From positions 544,152-608,151 of the forward strand of contig MNCI01005887.1 in NCBI GenBank assembly GCA_015680685.1: a stretch of 64,000 nucleotides of DNA, read 5' to 3'. The position numbers and the translations under genes are program-made. The DNA is from Gnetum montanum. Lineage: Eukaryota; Streptophyta; Gnetopsida; Gnetales; Gnetaceae. The notes below the pieces were generated by a model. That model ran no database searches. It was given only the letters and a program-made list of their open reading frames with translations, and had not been told where the DNA came from. This document shows, one piece after another, positions 50,130-62,219 of the stretch. The stretch's first letter is position 1; each line of letters begins with the position of its first letter.

Positions 50130-50219
50130 TGGCTTATTATGTGTTAATATTTTCTAAAGGATATATCATTAATACCTTTATAGCGATCATGTATGATGTA
50201 ACTAATTTAGATAACTAGC

Positions 50220-50242
50220 ACCATGCCTAGTAGTGGTGCCAA
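50220..50242 (-). promoter_or_regulatory. Primer-binding site of element C
   Basis: Directly after the LTR end TCATCA the minus strand reads TTGGCACCACTACTAGGCAT. Against TTGGCGCCGTTGCCGGGGAT the differences are nearly all transitions. Confidence 0.78.
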
Positions 50243-51090
50243 TGATGAGCAGTGAGGTACCTCTACGTCCAACCATAAGAATCACAAGTGTTCATGCATG
50301 ATTCAATTCAATTTTGTGGATGGGACTAGTTGTGGCATCTAGATCATTAGGCTTTGATCATAGTTCACTATCTTCCCACTTGGACTAGGGGTAGCTTTGT
50401 CATGTATGGTTTAGTCCAAAGTGAGGCATATGATGTTGTTTAATTCTATGCTACTCCTAATAACAATAAAGAGATAAATTAACTAACCTAATAAACAATG
50501 GAAAATAATATCTAAACTAGCCTATGTGCTATGAGTGTCACTCTTAATCATCTATATACACCTTGGACTTTGTGAGACTACTTCTAGGATTGTCAAGCAT
50601 ATGTCACTAGGTGTGCCAAACGATACACTATTGGATTACCAAGTATTTACACTTAAACAATTGTGATTAAGGCGTACACATTCCACTTATTGATAATAAT
50701 AGTAAATAGTAATGAATGAAAATGTTAACTAAGAAGAATAGAAAATAATTAAATAATTAAAGTAATAATAAATCTAAGTGAATGTAGCAACAATGATGGA
50801 AGTAATTTTGATCTTTATTTCCAATCATGTAACATGTCCAAGATGTCACACTCAAACAAAGGTGTTATACAATTACAAACATTAGAGTGCAGACATGCAC
50901 TAGGAATAACAAGACTTTAAGAAAGACTATTAAAAACTGAGAACTAAAACTATCTTCTCTATATTATGTCCCAACCATGCACCCAAGTGATGTATTTATA
51001 GGCTAGCATGGAGGAGACGATATTGGATATTTGACATGACTTCTTCGCCTTCGATATCAAGTACCTGATATTGAGGCTCATGACTCATTA
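50243..51090 (-). repeat. 5' LTR of element C
   Basis: 848 bp, starting TGATGAGCAGTGAGGTACC and ending GACTCATTA (one transition from TCATCA). TATAAATA on the minus strand is at 50993-51000. Confidence 0.9.
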
Positions 51091-52233
51091 GTTATCATAT
51101 AGATTTCTAATATATTATAGACATTCATCACATGTGTTCTTATGTATGTTATTAGTAATACTCTTTCCATAACATGTATATAAGATTGGGATTATTGTGA
51201 CTTTTGGTTAAATTTTGCAACTAGTTATTTAATTGAACTAACTTATTTAATGCAATCATCATATATATTAATACCACTGTGACAATGTAGACATCACACA
51301 TTGCAACAATATAATAACCATTTATAATAATGAAAATGGTTTAATGAGTTTTATTAGTACTAAAGCATACATAAACATGCAAACTTTTAAGAAATTTCAT
51401 CTCAAACCATAAAAGCAACATGAATCTAAGGTTCATTTTTCCCCTACTATGTCTTGTAACACATTTAGAAGCTCTTAGAATGGGGTCATGCCCCACTCAT
51501 GTTTCAATTTCCAATGGCAAATTTGAATATCAATGGTCATTGCAACTTCTTGCCTCATTGCACCCACATTCTACTAGCATCACAACCAATTATTCTACAC
51601 AAAATAAGTCTCATAGTACCCTTGAGTTTAGTTGGTGACCTATTGTTTTCAACAAATCTAGTCATAGTCATCTTGCATCAAAGTCAACATGTATTCACAA
51701 CATTACTCCTTTATCCCATTAACATGTACTAACACATTAAGGTAGACAAAGGAGTTGACAATGATTTACTATGGTCAACTATCTACCTACAATCATAATA
51801 AAATCAACATAAATTAATGTTTAAAAATTAATCTATTAATACAGAGATTCAATAATTCTTAGATATATTGATAACTAATCATGATTAAACATAATGAATA
51901 ATCTATGAGTAATGAGTCTTACAAACAAACCACACCTCAATGGTAATATGCCACGTGCTTAGATGTGCATGGTACATGGCATATTTCATGTTTTACTTTA
52001 AATGCAAAATAATTAAAATGCATTTCCTAGAATATACTACATAAAAATGAGTTGAGTTTGGAAAATTAAACATACTATAAACTTGAGTTGTTCTTTGAGC
52101 ACCTCCCTCACACCATTGAAGGCAATATTTAAAATCAAAATTTTGTATCCATACCATTAGACTCTTTTACCTACTTCATAAGGTGCTCATGCATTTAAAA
52201 ACATTTATACATAGATGCCTTTAATATAGGTAG
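51091..52233. other. Intergenic, nothing recognised
   Basis: A/T-rich DNA between element C and a solo LTR. Two overlapping short frames (51420-51732) have no recognisable features. No repeat partner was seen in the window. Confidence 0.6.
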
Positions 52234-53086
52234 TGATGAGTCATGATTTTGTTAGTTCCAATATTGGAGCCTTGATATCAGATACGCGATATCGGATCCT
52301 AAGAAATGATGTCGGATATTTGATATCGTCTCTTCCGTGCTAGCCTATAAATACAACACTTTAGTGCATGATTAGGATATAGTTTAGTTTTATATTTTAG
52401 TTAGCGTTTTCATAGATTATTGATTTCTAGTTCTATTATTTCCCAATGCATACCCATAGTGTGATGTTTGTAATTGTATGACACCCTCATTCAAGTATGA
52501 TGTACTTAGACATGTTACATGACTGGAAATAAACATTGAGATTACTTTTATCATTGCAACATCCACTTAGATTTATTATTGCTTTCAATTGTTTAATTAT
52601 TTAATTATTTATTATTTTCCTTAGTTAATGTTTCCATTTATTGCTCTTTATGATTCTTGTCATTAAGTAGAATGAGTATGACTAGTCGCAAGCGCTTAAG
52701 TGTAATTACTTGGTAACCCACTAGTGTATCGTTTGGTAAGCCCAATGATGTACACTTGGCAATTCCAATGATATTTATACAAAGTCCAAGGCATGTGTGG
52801 ACGATTAGGAATAGATTTTACTTTCCATTGTTTATTAGCTTAATTAATTTATCTCTCTATTATCATTAGGAGTAGCATAGAATTAGGTAACATCAATCAT
52901 ATGCCTCACTTTGGACTAAACCATATGTGACAAAGCTACCACTAGCCAAAGTGGGAGGACAACAAACTATGATCAAAACATAATGATTTAGATGCACAAC
53001 TAGTCCCATTCGTGGAATTCGACCGGATCGTGCATGAACACTTGTGATTTGTATGGTTGGATGTAGGGGTACCTCGCTGCTCATCA
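52234..53086 (+). mobile_element. Solo LTR of C type, plus orientation
   Basis: 853 bp from TGATGAGTCATGATTTTG to TCGCTGCTCATCA, flanked by GGTAG (52229-52233 and 53087-53091). TATAAATA on the plus strand is at 52346-52353. The U3 block upstream carries GATATCAGATACGCGATATC and GATGTCGGATATTTGATATC. It retains more CpGs than the LTRs of element C, so it may be younger or from a different master copy. Confidence 0.94.
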
Positions 53087-54079
53087 GGTAGAATTAACAA
53101 TTAGTTGATTAAGAGACCAACAAATTACCAACTAAGCAAGTTGTCAGAGTTGTAAACTTCATTTTTACTTGAAAACCAATGAGTTTAATTTAGTTTTTTT
53201 ATTTCTCACTTGATCCGAATATGTAGTGTGGTTTGGAAATCATAGCTTTAATCCCAATTGATATTCTTATAATGATTAGAATCTAAGATACAACCTAAAA
53301 ATTTTAAATCATATACATTTATTATTTTTTACTAGAGAATGGTTGGAGCACTAAAATTAAGAACCACAATTTTATATTTTTGAAGTATACAATTAACCAC
53401 TTGTCCTACTTTCCAATTTACTTTATAAAGTGATGGTGTAAATTTAATATTAGTTTAAACTTACAAACTGTTATTCAATATTAATGTGTTAAGTTGCCAT
53501 TAGTATTGTTTTTATAGTAAAATCCTATAATTAATTATTACATTAAGATGAATTAGAAAATTTATTAGCAAGGGACCATTAGTGGAGTTATAGTAAGGTG
53601 TTTTTTTCTCAAGTTAGAAGATATGGGTTTGAGCCTAGGTATAGCCAATCACTTGAGATGGATAGGCTTTTGTGACCCTCCTAGAACGCTTAATGAGATG
53701 AGCATTAAATGCATTAAAGCTCTAAATAATGATCCTATGGTATCTCTAATAAAAATTTGTTAGTACCCTATGCTTTTTTACTATATCTACCCCTAAAATA
53801 GATAATCAAATTTTAAAACACATAAGTAAAACTAAAAGTTAGCTGAAACGACAACTTTTAGATAAAGACCCTTATCGGTAATAAAGGACCCCATATAAGC
53901 ATAAATTATTGTTTCAAGGCCATTAAAATATTACCCTTCATGATTTGCTAAAACTAGGGATGCACATACGATGCTTTCTAATTTAACATCAATCTCGTGC
54001 TAACCATGTACTTATTATTTATCCTTTATGCAATTATTTTAATAAAATTAAATATAGAGCCTTGTGGAATATTTTTAAT
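53087..54079. other. Spacer between the solo LTR and copia element D
   Basis: A/T-rich sequence holding one S2-like SINE relic (53575-53725). No copia LTR or PBS is recognisable before 54113, so the 5' part of element D seems lost or too diverged. Confidence 0.5.
53575..53725 (+). repeat. SINE-like relic S2, plus orientation
   Basis: It contains an A-box-like 'ttatagtaaggtg' and a B-box-like 'gggtttgagcctaggtatag', then 'gataggcttttgtg'. It matches the minus strand of 9690-9845 in order. The (ATG)n end is missing. Confidence 0.45.
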
Positions 54080-57000
54080 ACATTGTTGAGTTGAGGTTGG
54101 AAATCTTGTGGAATGTCTAAAAACTATGATGGGTGGAATGTCCAAATGAAGGTGTTGTTTAATTACCATGAGTTTCTAAGAGTCATGGAAAATGGAGTTG
54201 TAGATATTGCTAAGAATGCAACAGAAGTACAATGGACCATCCACCATGAGGCCAAGAAAAAGGATCAGAAGGCACTATACTTTATTCATCAAGGAGTCAA
54301 TGATGAGATTTTTGAGAAGATTGCAAGAGAAACTTCATCAAAGGAAGCTTGGGATATTTTAGTCATGGTGTTCTTGGAAGTGGATAAAGTTAAAGAGGTG
54401 AAACTCCAAACCTTACGACATTAGTATGAGTTGTTACAAATGAAATTGTCTAAAAATATCACCAAATATATAAGTCGAGTTCTTGCTGTGACAAACTAGA
54501 TGAAGACCTATGGAGAGGAGCATAAAGATAAGATCAAAGTGGAGAAGATTTTATAGACTCTCATGCCCAAATTTGAGCATATTGCAGTGGTAATAGAGAA
54601 AGGCCATAATTTTTCTAAGTTGATAGTTGAGAATTTGTCTGGTGAGTTGCAAGCTCATGAGCAATGGATAAATGAGAAGAAGCAACATGAGAAGCTAATT
54701 GAGCAAGCATTCCAAAGTCAACTCTCTACCAAAGGTGCTCAAGCTAAAAAAAAATCAACAGAGTGCTAGTTCTCAATGCAAAGGACGAGGATGTGGTGGT
54801 CATAGTAACAACCATGGAGGGTGTTGTGGTTATAGTAACAACCATGGAGGTAGAGGCATTCAAAATAATGATCAAGAGAGTTTAGGTTCAAGTCACAGAG
54901 GTTGGGGTAGAGGTTGAGGTCATGGACATGGTAGAGAAAGGTATGATAAATCTACTGTTCAGTGTTATTCTTGTCACAAATTTGGCCATTATTCAAATGA
55001 GTGCATATATAAGGAGAATAATAAGAAGGCTTATTGTGTATAAGAAGAAGAAGATGATGGTGATCATGCTCTTTTCAAGGTTACTATAACAAGTGAAGCA
55101 TCAAACTACCACACATGGTTGCTTGACATCGAGTGTACCAATCACATGTGTGACAAGAAGGAGCTTTTTGTTGATCTTGATGAGTCAATTCGCTCTAAAG
55201 TCAAATTTGCTGATGATTGCACTATATTAGTGATGGGTAAAGGATGAATACTCATTAAGTTGAAAAATGGGGATCACAAGTATATTTTAGATGTATTTTA
55301 TACACCAAACATGAAGAGTAATCTACTTAGCATGGGTCAGTTGCTCGAAAAAGGGTATGAGATGCAGTTACATGACAATCAACTCTCTGTTATTGATAAA
55401 AGTGGTACAATCATTCTTAAAGCTCCTTTGATGATAAATTGTATGTTTTGAGTTAATATTACTAGTGAAGTTTATGCTTGTCTCAATGCTGTTATACAAG
55501 ATGAATCTTGGTTGTGACATCTTTACTTTGGTCATCTAAATTTCCATAGTTTGAAGTTACTTGCACAACGAAATATGGTGAAAGGCTTGCCTAGCATACA
55601 TCATGTTGACTAGTTATGTGAAGTTTGTATTCTTGAAAAACATACAAGAATGCCATTTGTAGCAAGAAATAATCAACATGTAGGACAACCACTTGAGCTC
55701 ATCAATTTTGATGTGTGTGGTCCTATGAATGTCCTATCAAATGGTAACAATAGGTACTTCCTTACCTTTATTAATGATCTTACCAAGAAAACATGGGTTT
55801 ATTTTATGAAAAGGAAGTCTAAAGTTTTTGATTATTTTAAGAAGTTCAAAGCTCATGTTGAAAGGAAAAGTGGTTATTCTGTTAAAATTCTAAGAATTGA
55901 TGGTGGGGGTGAATATAATTCTAATGAATTTACTAAGTATTGTGAAGAGTAGGGAATAGAGCATGAGGTTACAATTGCTTACACTCCACAACATAATGGA
56001 GTTGTTGAGCGAAAGAATCAAACCATCATGGACATGATGAGGAGCATGCTCAAGGCTAAAAGATATCCCAATTCTTTTTCGGTAGAATCTATTTCATGTT
56101 CTGTTTACTTGCTAAATAGAGCTCCAACAAGGAGTATCCAAAATATCACCCCTATAGAAGCTTGCAATGGTTTCAAGCCAAATGTAAAACACCTTAAGTT
56201 TTTTTGGCTTTATTACTTATGCCCTTGTTCCAACAGAAACAAGAACAAAGCTAGATGATCAAGGGGAGGAGACTATTTTTATTGGCTATAGTTGTGGTGT
56301 GTACAATTTATTCAACTTGGTGACAAAGAAGGTGATGGTGAGCAAAGATGTGACCTTTGAGGAAGATGAGGCTTGGAATTGGAATGTAATTGTAAATAAT
56401 GACTCTCAAAAAAATCATACTACAATTCTTAATGAAGTTAATGAATTTGCATTTCCCACCACAAATGAAGAAACTTCATCAATCTCTACTCAATAAGATC
56501 CTACATCATAAGCTTTCTTAGAAATTGGTAGGCCAAGACAACATTGCCAACAAACAGTTACTTTGCGGGAGTACAAGGTACTTTCTAATAATGTTGTTGA
56601 TGATGATGGGAACTTGGTGCACTTTGCTATGTTTGTAGATCATGAACCTGTGTCTTTTGAGGAAGCTATTCAAGATCCTAGATGGATGAATGCCATGAAT
56701 GAGGAGATAATTGCATTTGAAAAGAATAACACATGGGAGCTTACTAATGTTCCACATAATCACAAGGCTATTGATGTGAAGTGGGTGTTCAAGACAAAGA
56801 TAAAGTCAAATGGTGAAGTGGGAAGGTATAAAGCAAGATTGGTGGCAAAGTGTTTGGAGTAGAGACTTAGCCATGATTACCAAGAGGTATTTTCTCCTAT
56901 AGCTCGAATTGAAACAATCATACTTAAAATTTCTTGGGCTGCGCAGAATCATTGAAATATCCATCAAATGGAGGTCAAGTTGGCCTTTTTAAATGGCCCA

Positions 57001-58150
57001 CTTGAAGAGGAAGCTTTTGTCAAGCAACCACCAGGTTTTATAAAGAAGGAGAGTGAAGATAAAGTGTATACATTGAAGAAAGCACTATATGGGCTACAAT
57101 AAGATTGGGTTCCAAAATTTTTCTTCTAAACATGCATTATATGTGAAGGTTAATGATTTTGGTGATACATTATTGTTGTGTCTTTATGTTGATGATTTGA
57201 TCTTTATAAGCAATAATTCCATAATGATTGAAGATTTTAAGAAGTCCATGTTGCAAGAGTTTGAAATGACATATCTTGGCTTAATGTCATATTTTTTAGG
57301 AATAGATGTAATTTAAAGTAATGATGGGACATTTATCTACCAAAAGAGGTATGCTACAAAACTTCTAAAGAGGTTTTATATGCATGATTGAAATCCTGTA
57401 TGAAATCCTATGGAGGTCGAAACTAAATTGCCAAAAGAATAGGATGAAGCATGTGTTGACTCCACCTATTTCAAGTAGATTGTTGGGAGTTTGAGATATC
57501 TTACATGCACCAGGTCTGATATTTCCTATGGAGTTGGGTTAATTAGCAAGTTTCTAGAATCTGCTCGTCAATCTTATATGCAAGTCGTCAAAAGAATCCT
57601 ACAATATATTAAGGGTACTTGTGACCATGACCTATTTTATTCTTCTTCTAAAAATTATGTTCTTGTAGTCTACTTCGATAATGACTGGGGTGGAGATATA
57701 GATGATCATAGAAGTGCTTCTAGGTATTGTTTTAATTTTGGTGGCATTGCTTATTCATGGTCATCAAAGAAATAGCCCATTGTTGCACTATCAACCTATG
57801 AAGTAGAGTATGTAGCTACTGCCTTAAGTGCATGCTAAGAAATTTGGCTGCATAACTTAATGAATCAAATTTTTGCTCTCATTGAAGGATCCATTAAGAT
57901 TTTTGTTGATAATATTTTTGTAATCAACATGGCAAAGAACCCAATCACACATGTAAGAAGCAAGCACATCGACACATGCTTTCATTTTTTGAGAAATGAA
58001 GTTAGCAAGAAGAAGATTGAGTTGGAGTATTATAAGTTAGAAAACCAAGTGGCTGACATCCTCACCAAACCTTTGAAGTATGAAGCCTTTATCAAGGTGA
58101 AGGGTTTGCTAGGAAAGACAGAGTTATTGAATCAAACTTAAGGGGAGAAT
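54080..58150 (+). pseudogene. Copia retrotransposon D polyprotein, decayed
   Basis: The full copia order is present. Gag (54113-54917) starts with NYDGWNVQMK. The zinc knuckle CYSCHKFGHYSNEC is at 54963-55004. The protease region has DIECTNHMC near 55125, where DxG is expected. Integrase follows (55520-56260) with TPQHNGVVERKNQ. RT comes next (56563-57316) with KARLVAK and YVDDLIF, its aspartates at 57191-57196, and a small deletion after GLQ. RNase H (57491-58141) has GTCDHDLFYSSS and VADILTKPL. A PPT-like AAGGGGAGAAT lies at 58140-58150. About a dozen in-frame stops and some shifts interrupt it. No 5' LTR is found; the 3' LTR would start near 58150 and is cut by element E at 58192. Confidence 0.9.
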
Positions 58151-58191
58151 ATTGGTTGTAAGCCTAATTCTAGAGATATTTTATTTACTGT

Positions 58192-59128
58192 TGATGAGTG
58201 GCAATGTACCCCTACACCCAACCATACAAATCACAAAGCGTTCACACATGATTTAGTTGAATTCCATGGACTTTATCATTTCTAGTGCACAAGTCCTCTA
58301 GGAAGTGAATCTTGCCTTAAGATCAATCGTTGTCTTCCCAATTACACTTATGATGTACACTGGTATGATTAAGTGTAATTGGGGCATCTAATTTTTATCA
58401 TTTTTTATTTTTATGGTTTTGATACTTAAAAGAGAAATAAAGTAGTTGGACTAACTAATTTAATTTAACTAATTAACTAATGTCTAGCTAGTCCTAACAT
58501 AAGCAGCCAGTCCCACTTTTCGTACATGTCTTGAACCACATCTCCAATGCTAGGAGACTATGTGCTACTCTACTAGGTGTACCAAGCAATAACGCTACTA
58601 GGATTACCAAGTGAATACATGTTACACTTGAAATAGTCATACTTATGTGTGTAATCTATCTTGCTTAATTGCTTCATTAACTTACTTTTTGGAAAACATT
58701 TAATAAATAATTGAAATCATTGAATAAATAATTGAAAATATTAAATGCATAAGCAAAATATTTAATCTATCCAAGTGCTACAAGGTTTATCAGAAAGCTC
58801 ATCTTTATTGCCACACACACTATTGTGCTTAGGTACAACAATGCTCAAATAAAGATCTATACACTCAATGACTCCTATTGCAGGCACTCGAGAGAAAAAT
58901 TTTAACTTTCAAATGGAAAAACTGCAAGAGCTTCGTTGCAACTACAATCTGTCATGTCATAAATGCAGCTAGTGGGCATGTATTTATAGTTGACTACAAA
59001 CACTACGTTGATGGGGCCACATCGACACATGATATGATGCGTCAACTATGCCTCGTCAACAAGATCCCATCAACAAGGCCATGTCAATGAGGCCTCATCG
59101 ACGTAGCCGACAGAACTACAACTCATCA
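58192..59128 (-). repeat. 3' LTR of element E
   Basis: It starts TGATGAGTGGCAATGTACCC and ends AACTCATCA. TATAAATA on the minus strand is at 58981-58988. The 140-bp block upstream of the TATA box has several 'cctcgtcaacaag', 'ccatcaacaaggcc', 'gtcaatgaggcc' and 'catcgacgtagcc' units, the longest such block among the LTRs here. The PPT-like motif follows at 59129-59144. Confidence 0.9.
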
Positions 59129-59457
59129 TACCCCCATGACTGAATGAAAACTTGTCCTTGAGTTCTTTTACAAAATTGGGAAGCTATGGGATTATTGACT
59201 GACTTTTCTCAAACAAAATATATTGACTAACTTGACAAAAAATAAAATGGGGTGCCCAAGTGTACGATCAACACATTATAAAAGAGGATGGTGTTCAGGA
59301 CACAAAATTGAACATCATGGCACAACTTTTCAAAATGCACGTTCCTTGATAATGTGAAGTGTGGTGGAAAAGATCAAACGGTCCTAGGTAGTGGTGGTTC
59401 CTAAGGCTCTGAGGGACCTTCACCAACTTCATGCACGGGCAGTAGTTGAGGCTATGG

Positions 59458-62219
59458 CTATCCTGTTGTTGCTACAACTTCAAGTAGGAGGCAAAAAGCA
59501 TCCAAAAATGCTTTCATTTTCTCCTCCTTGCTTCTAGGATCATGCACTATCCATGCAGCTTCACCAATGTGGGTTAGAACGAGCACATCCCAAGGACACA
59601 AGATTATTGGAAATAGGTCCTTTCCATTAATGAACCAGGCAACAAAATGTTTGTGTTCAATGTTGAATGCCCTGACTATGTCCTTCAACTCCTCGTAGTC
59701 ATTCCTCAATTTGGCTAGGTTCTTAGCAAGTGATCATTAATCTCTAAACCATGCTCTTAAAACTTTGAGTTCAGCGTTTGCAGTTTCAAGCTTTTGCTTG
59801 GTACCTTTGTGGTACTTGAACTTTGCCTCATATAACAAATGTTAGCTAGTCACTTGTTTCTTCGACTTTGACCACAGTCGTCAAGTAGTTAACATTGCCA
59901 GGTTTGCATATTGAAGATTGGTCAACTCCATATATTCTTTCATTTCTTCAATTTGCAACTCCTTCAAGCAAATCTTTGCTTTGTTGTAGGTGTCAATCCC
60001 ATCAATGATGGGTTGCCAGACTTCTCTTCCCTATTGGGGTTACTAGAGTGCTTTATTCATTTTCACCTTTGCCATTTGAATGCATTTTTTGTTAACTTCC
60101 TTCTGCAGGCCAACTTGGTCTCTGTAGTGATTCTTCACTTTTTCAAACTTCAGAGCCTCATTCTTCTAGGTGTTAATTTTGATGGTAGACTTTTGGTGCA
60201 AGCCATGCACTTTCTTCATTAACAGATTTTGATTCTCTGTAATCAATTTCCTCAATTCAGTGTTTACCCTAGCAAGTTGCTCCTGTTGTTGATGAATAAA
60301 TTCTTGCATTTGGTCATTCTGAGCATCAACATTGCATAGGCAATGATTTTGTGTGGTTAGGGTCTCATTATTTTGATGCATCTGTGTTAAGTCCTTCTGA
60401 ATTGAATATATTTTTGCTTCAACTATGGACTAGTTAAAGATGGTCGTTACTGCCTCCTCCTCAACCTTTTGGAATCATTCCTAAAAATGTTTGAAAGCTT
60501 CATCTCTTTTTACTATTGGGATGAGGATCATAGGATCAGCAAGTCAGGCATGTAGTTTGGTAACCTCTACAACCAAGCATTGATTTCATTGTTAAGCTAT
60601 TTTGAGTTGCTCCTTCAAAATAATGCTTTTTCCTCTTGCATTCAGTAACTTCGATTGGGTTGCAGTGATGTCTTTTAGAAAATCAAAGATATTCGGGATC
60701 GGTTGCCTAGTTCCCACTAGTTATTCTAGCAATTATTCATGCTAGGCTACGTTTAACTTTCTGTTCATTGTGCTTGTGGATGTTTGACATCTTGAAGTAC
60801 AGATACATTTACTACAGACATCATGGGTATATTTAATGCTTTAGCAACATGATCAAAAATAACTTCAACTGTTGTTTCTTGCCCTTGGTGCTACATCACC
60901 AAGATAATTACCCCTTTGCCTTCCTCCAAATGCACCAAGAAGGTGGTGACATTCCTAGAGATATCTAGGAATAAATGGTGTTGAGATAAAGATACTCTCA
61001 CCTCCAAAGCATTAGGATCTAACCTTGTAGGTAGCTTTGTTCGTTGGGTAGAGAAGACTGGTCCACCCCTCTCCATCTAGCTAACTGTTTAGGCCACCTC
61101 ATTAAGGTGACTCATTGTCGGTTGGTACATAGATGGATCTACCCCACTCATTCCTGCATGTTGCTCTTGTTTCCTCAAGAATTGTTTTCAAATTTTGCAC
61201 AGATGCTCAATGGCTGTGCAGGCCTTTGGTGTTGTTTCCTAAGTGGGTGGTGGAGGCAATTGCTCCTCTTCTTGGGTCATCGTTGGTATCTTCTCTTTCA
61301 TGATCTCAGACCATGAGGCCAAATGAGTATGCTTGGGTGTATCATTGGAGTAGTGAACAATTCCTATCCTTTTGCAAAGTTTTCAAATGAGGCATGGAAA
61401 GGGTAGGGTTTTTCTTCCATGTTTGTTTTCTTTGAAACGCTTCTTAATCTTCAAGTAGAGCAATTGTAAAAGGTTGATGAAAAATTTCTTGCTTAGAGTG
61501 GCGCATGCTTAGGCGAAGAAGGCAGTCACCTTACTTGGCCTCACCATTGTGTTGAGGTGATAGGCCACGATTTTAAAATAGATGTGCTCCATTGGTGTGA
61601 GTGTGTCGTACTCCTTACGGTCAACCTCGTAGCACCGTTGTGTCCACTTCTTCTTTACCTTGGGATCACCTTGTATTGGTAGCTATGTTTTGGTGTTAAG
61701 CAACCCTAGTGCCTATGCTATAGCTTCTATCGAGTAGCACACTTGAATGTCCTTGATCTTGACTATGGATCCCAACCTTCGATTGTTTCAAAAGAGGTAT
61801 GTCTCTCCCATGTACCACTCCCCATTGCATGTTATTGTTGGCCACATGGGAGAGATTTGCAGTTGAGTCTTAACATCTGCTAGAGCTTTCTCTAAGAATG
61901 GTCCAAAGTGGATTTCTTGAAGAATGGATTGTTGAATTTTTTGGGACCTAATGATATCAAGGTAGGCTTGAGTCAAAGTGACCTCAATCCTTGGCATGGG
62001 TCTAGGCACTTCTCCTCATTATGATTGTTCAGTAGGCACTTCTTCTTCTAAATTCTGTTAGGTAGATTCCACTTTGGGCTTCTCATGAAGAGGTCCCATT
62101 GCATGGGTTGCTTCTGGTAGTTCTTGGTCTTGTTCTTGTTGGCCCCTTTCAACTTTGAGCAATTTCTCCTATGGTTGAGAAGGTTTTCCTTCCTACAGGC
62201 ATTTTGGTTTGGGTGCCAT
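59458..62219 (-). pseudogene. 3' ORF of element E (unknown family shared with B and C)
   Basis: The start ATG at 62219 follows GTGATTATAG and the frame opens MAPKPK. Blocks in order: MPRIEVTLTQAYLDII and IHFGPFLEKALAD with MWPTITCNGEWYMGE (61788-62009), a coiled coil with HQQQEQLARVNTELRKLI (60166-60381), and the C-terminal part FVAWFINGKDLFPIILCPWD and EAAWIVHDPRSKEEKM (59458-59709), ending at a stop. Total length is about 920 codons with several stops and shifts. It is the copy in which the C-terminal block is best kept in one frame. Confidence 0.73.

Larger units (their letters stand above)
42189..51090 (-). mobile_element. Element C: gypsy derivative with gag and 3' ORF but no pol
   Basis: The element is bounded by LTRs 42189-43056 and 50243-51090 and flanked by GTTAT (42184-42188 and 51091-51095). 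The 7.2-kb interior runs, in minus-strand order, PBS, gag, noncoding region, 3' ORF, PPT. Protease, RT, RNase H and integrase are all absent; the noncoding block that follows integrase in element B comes directly after the gag tail. It must have moved with enzymes from a relative. It starts only 46 bp right of the target duplication of element B. Confidence 0.9.

Noticed and set aside
51420-51732. Two overlapping plus-strand frames
   Set aside because: No domain, no splice context, and composition like the surrounding A/T-rich DNA.
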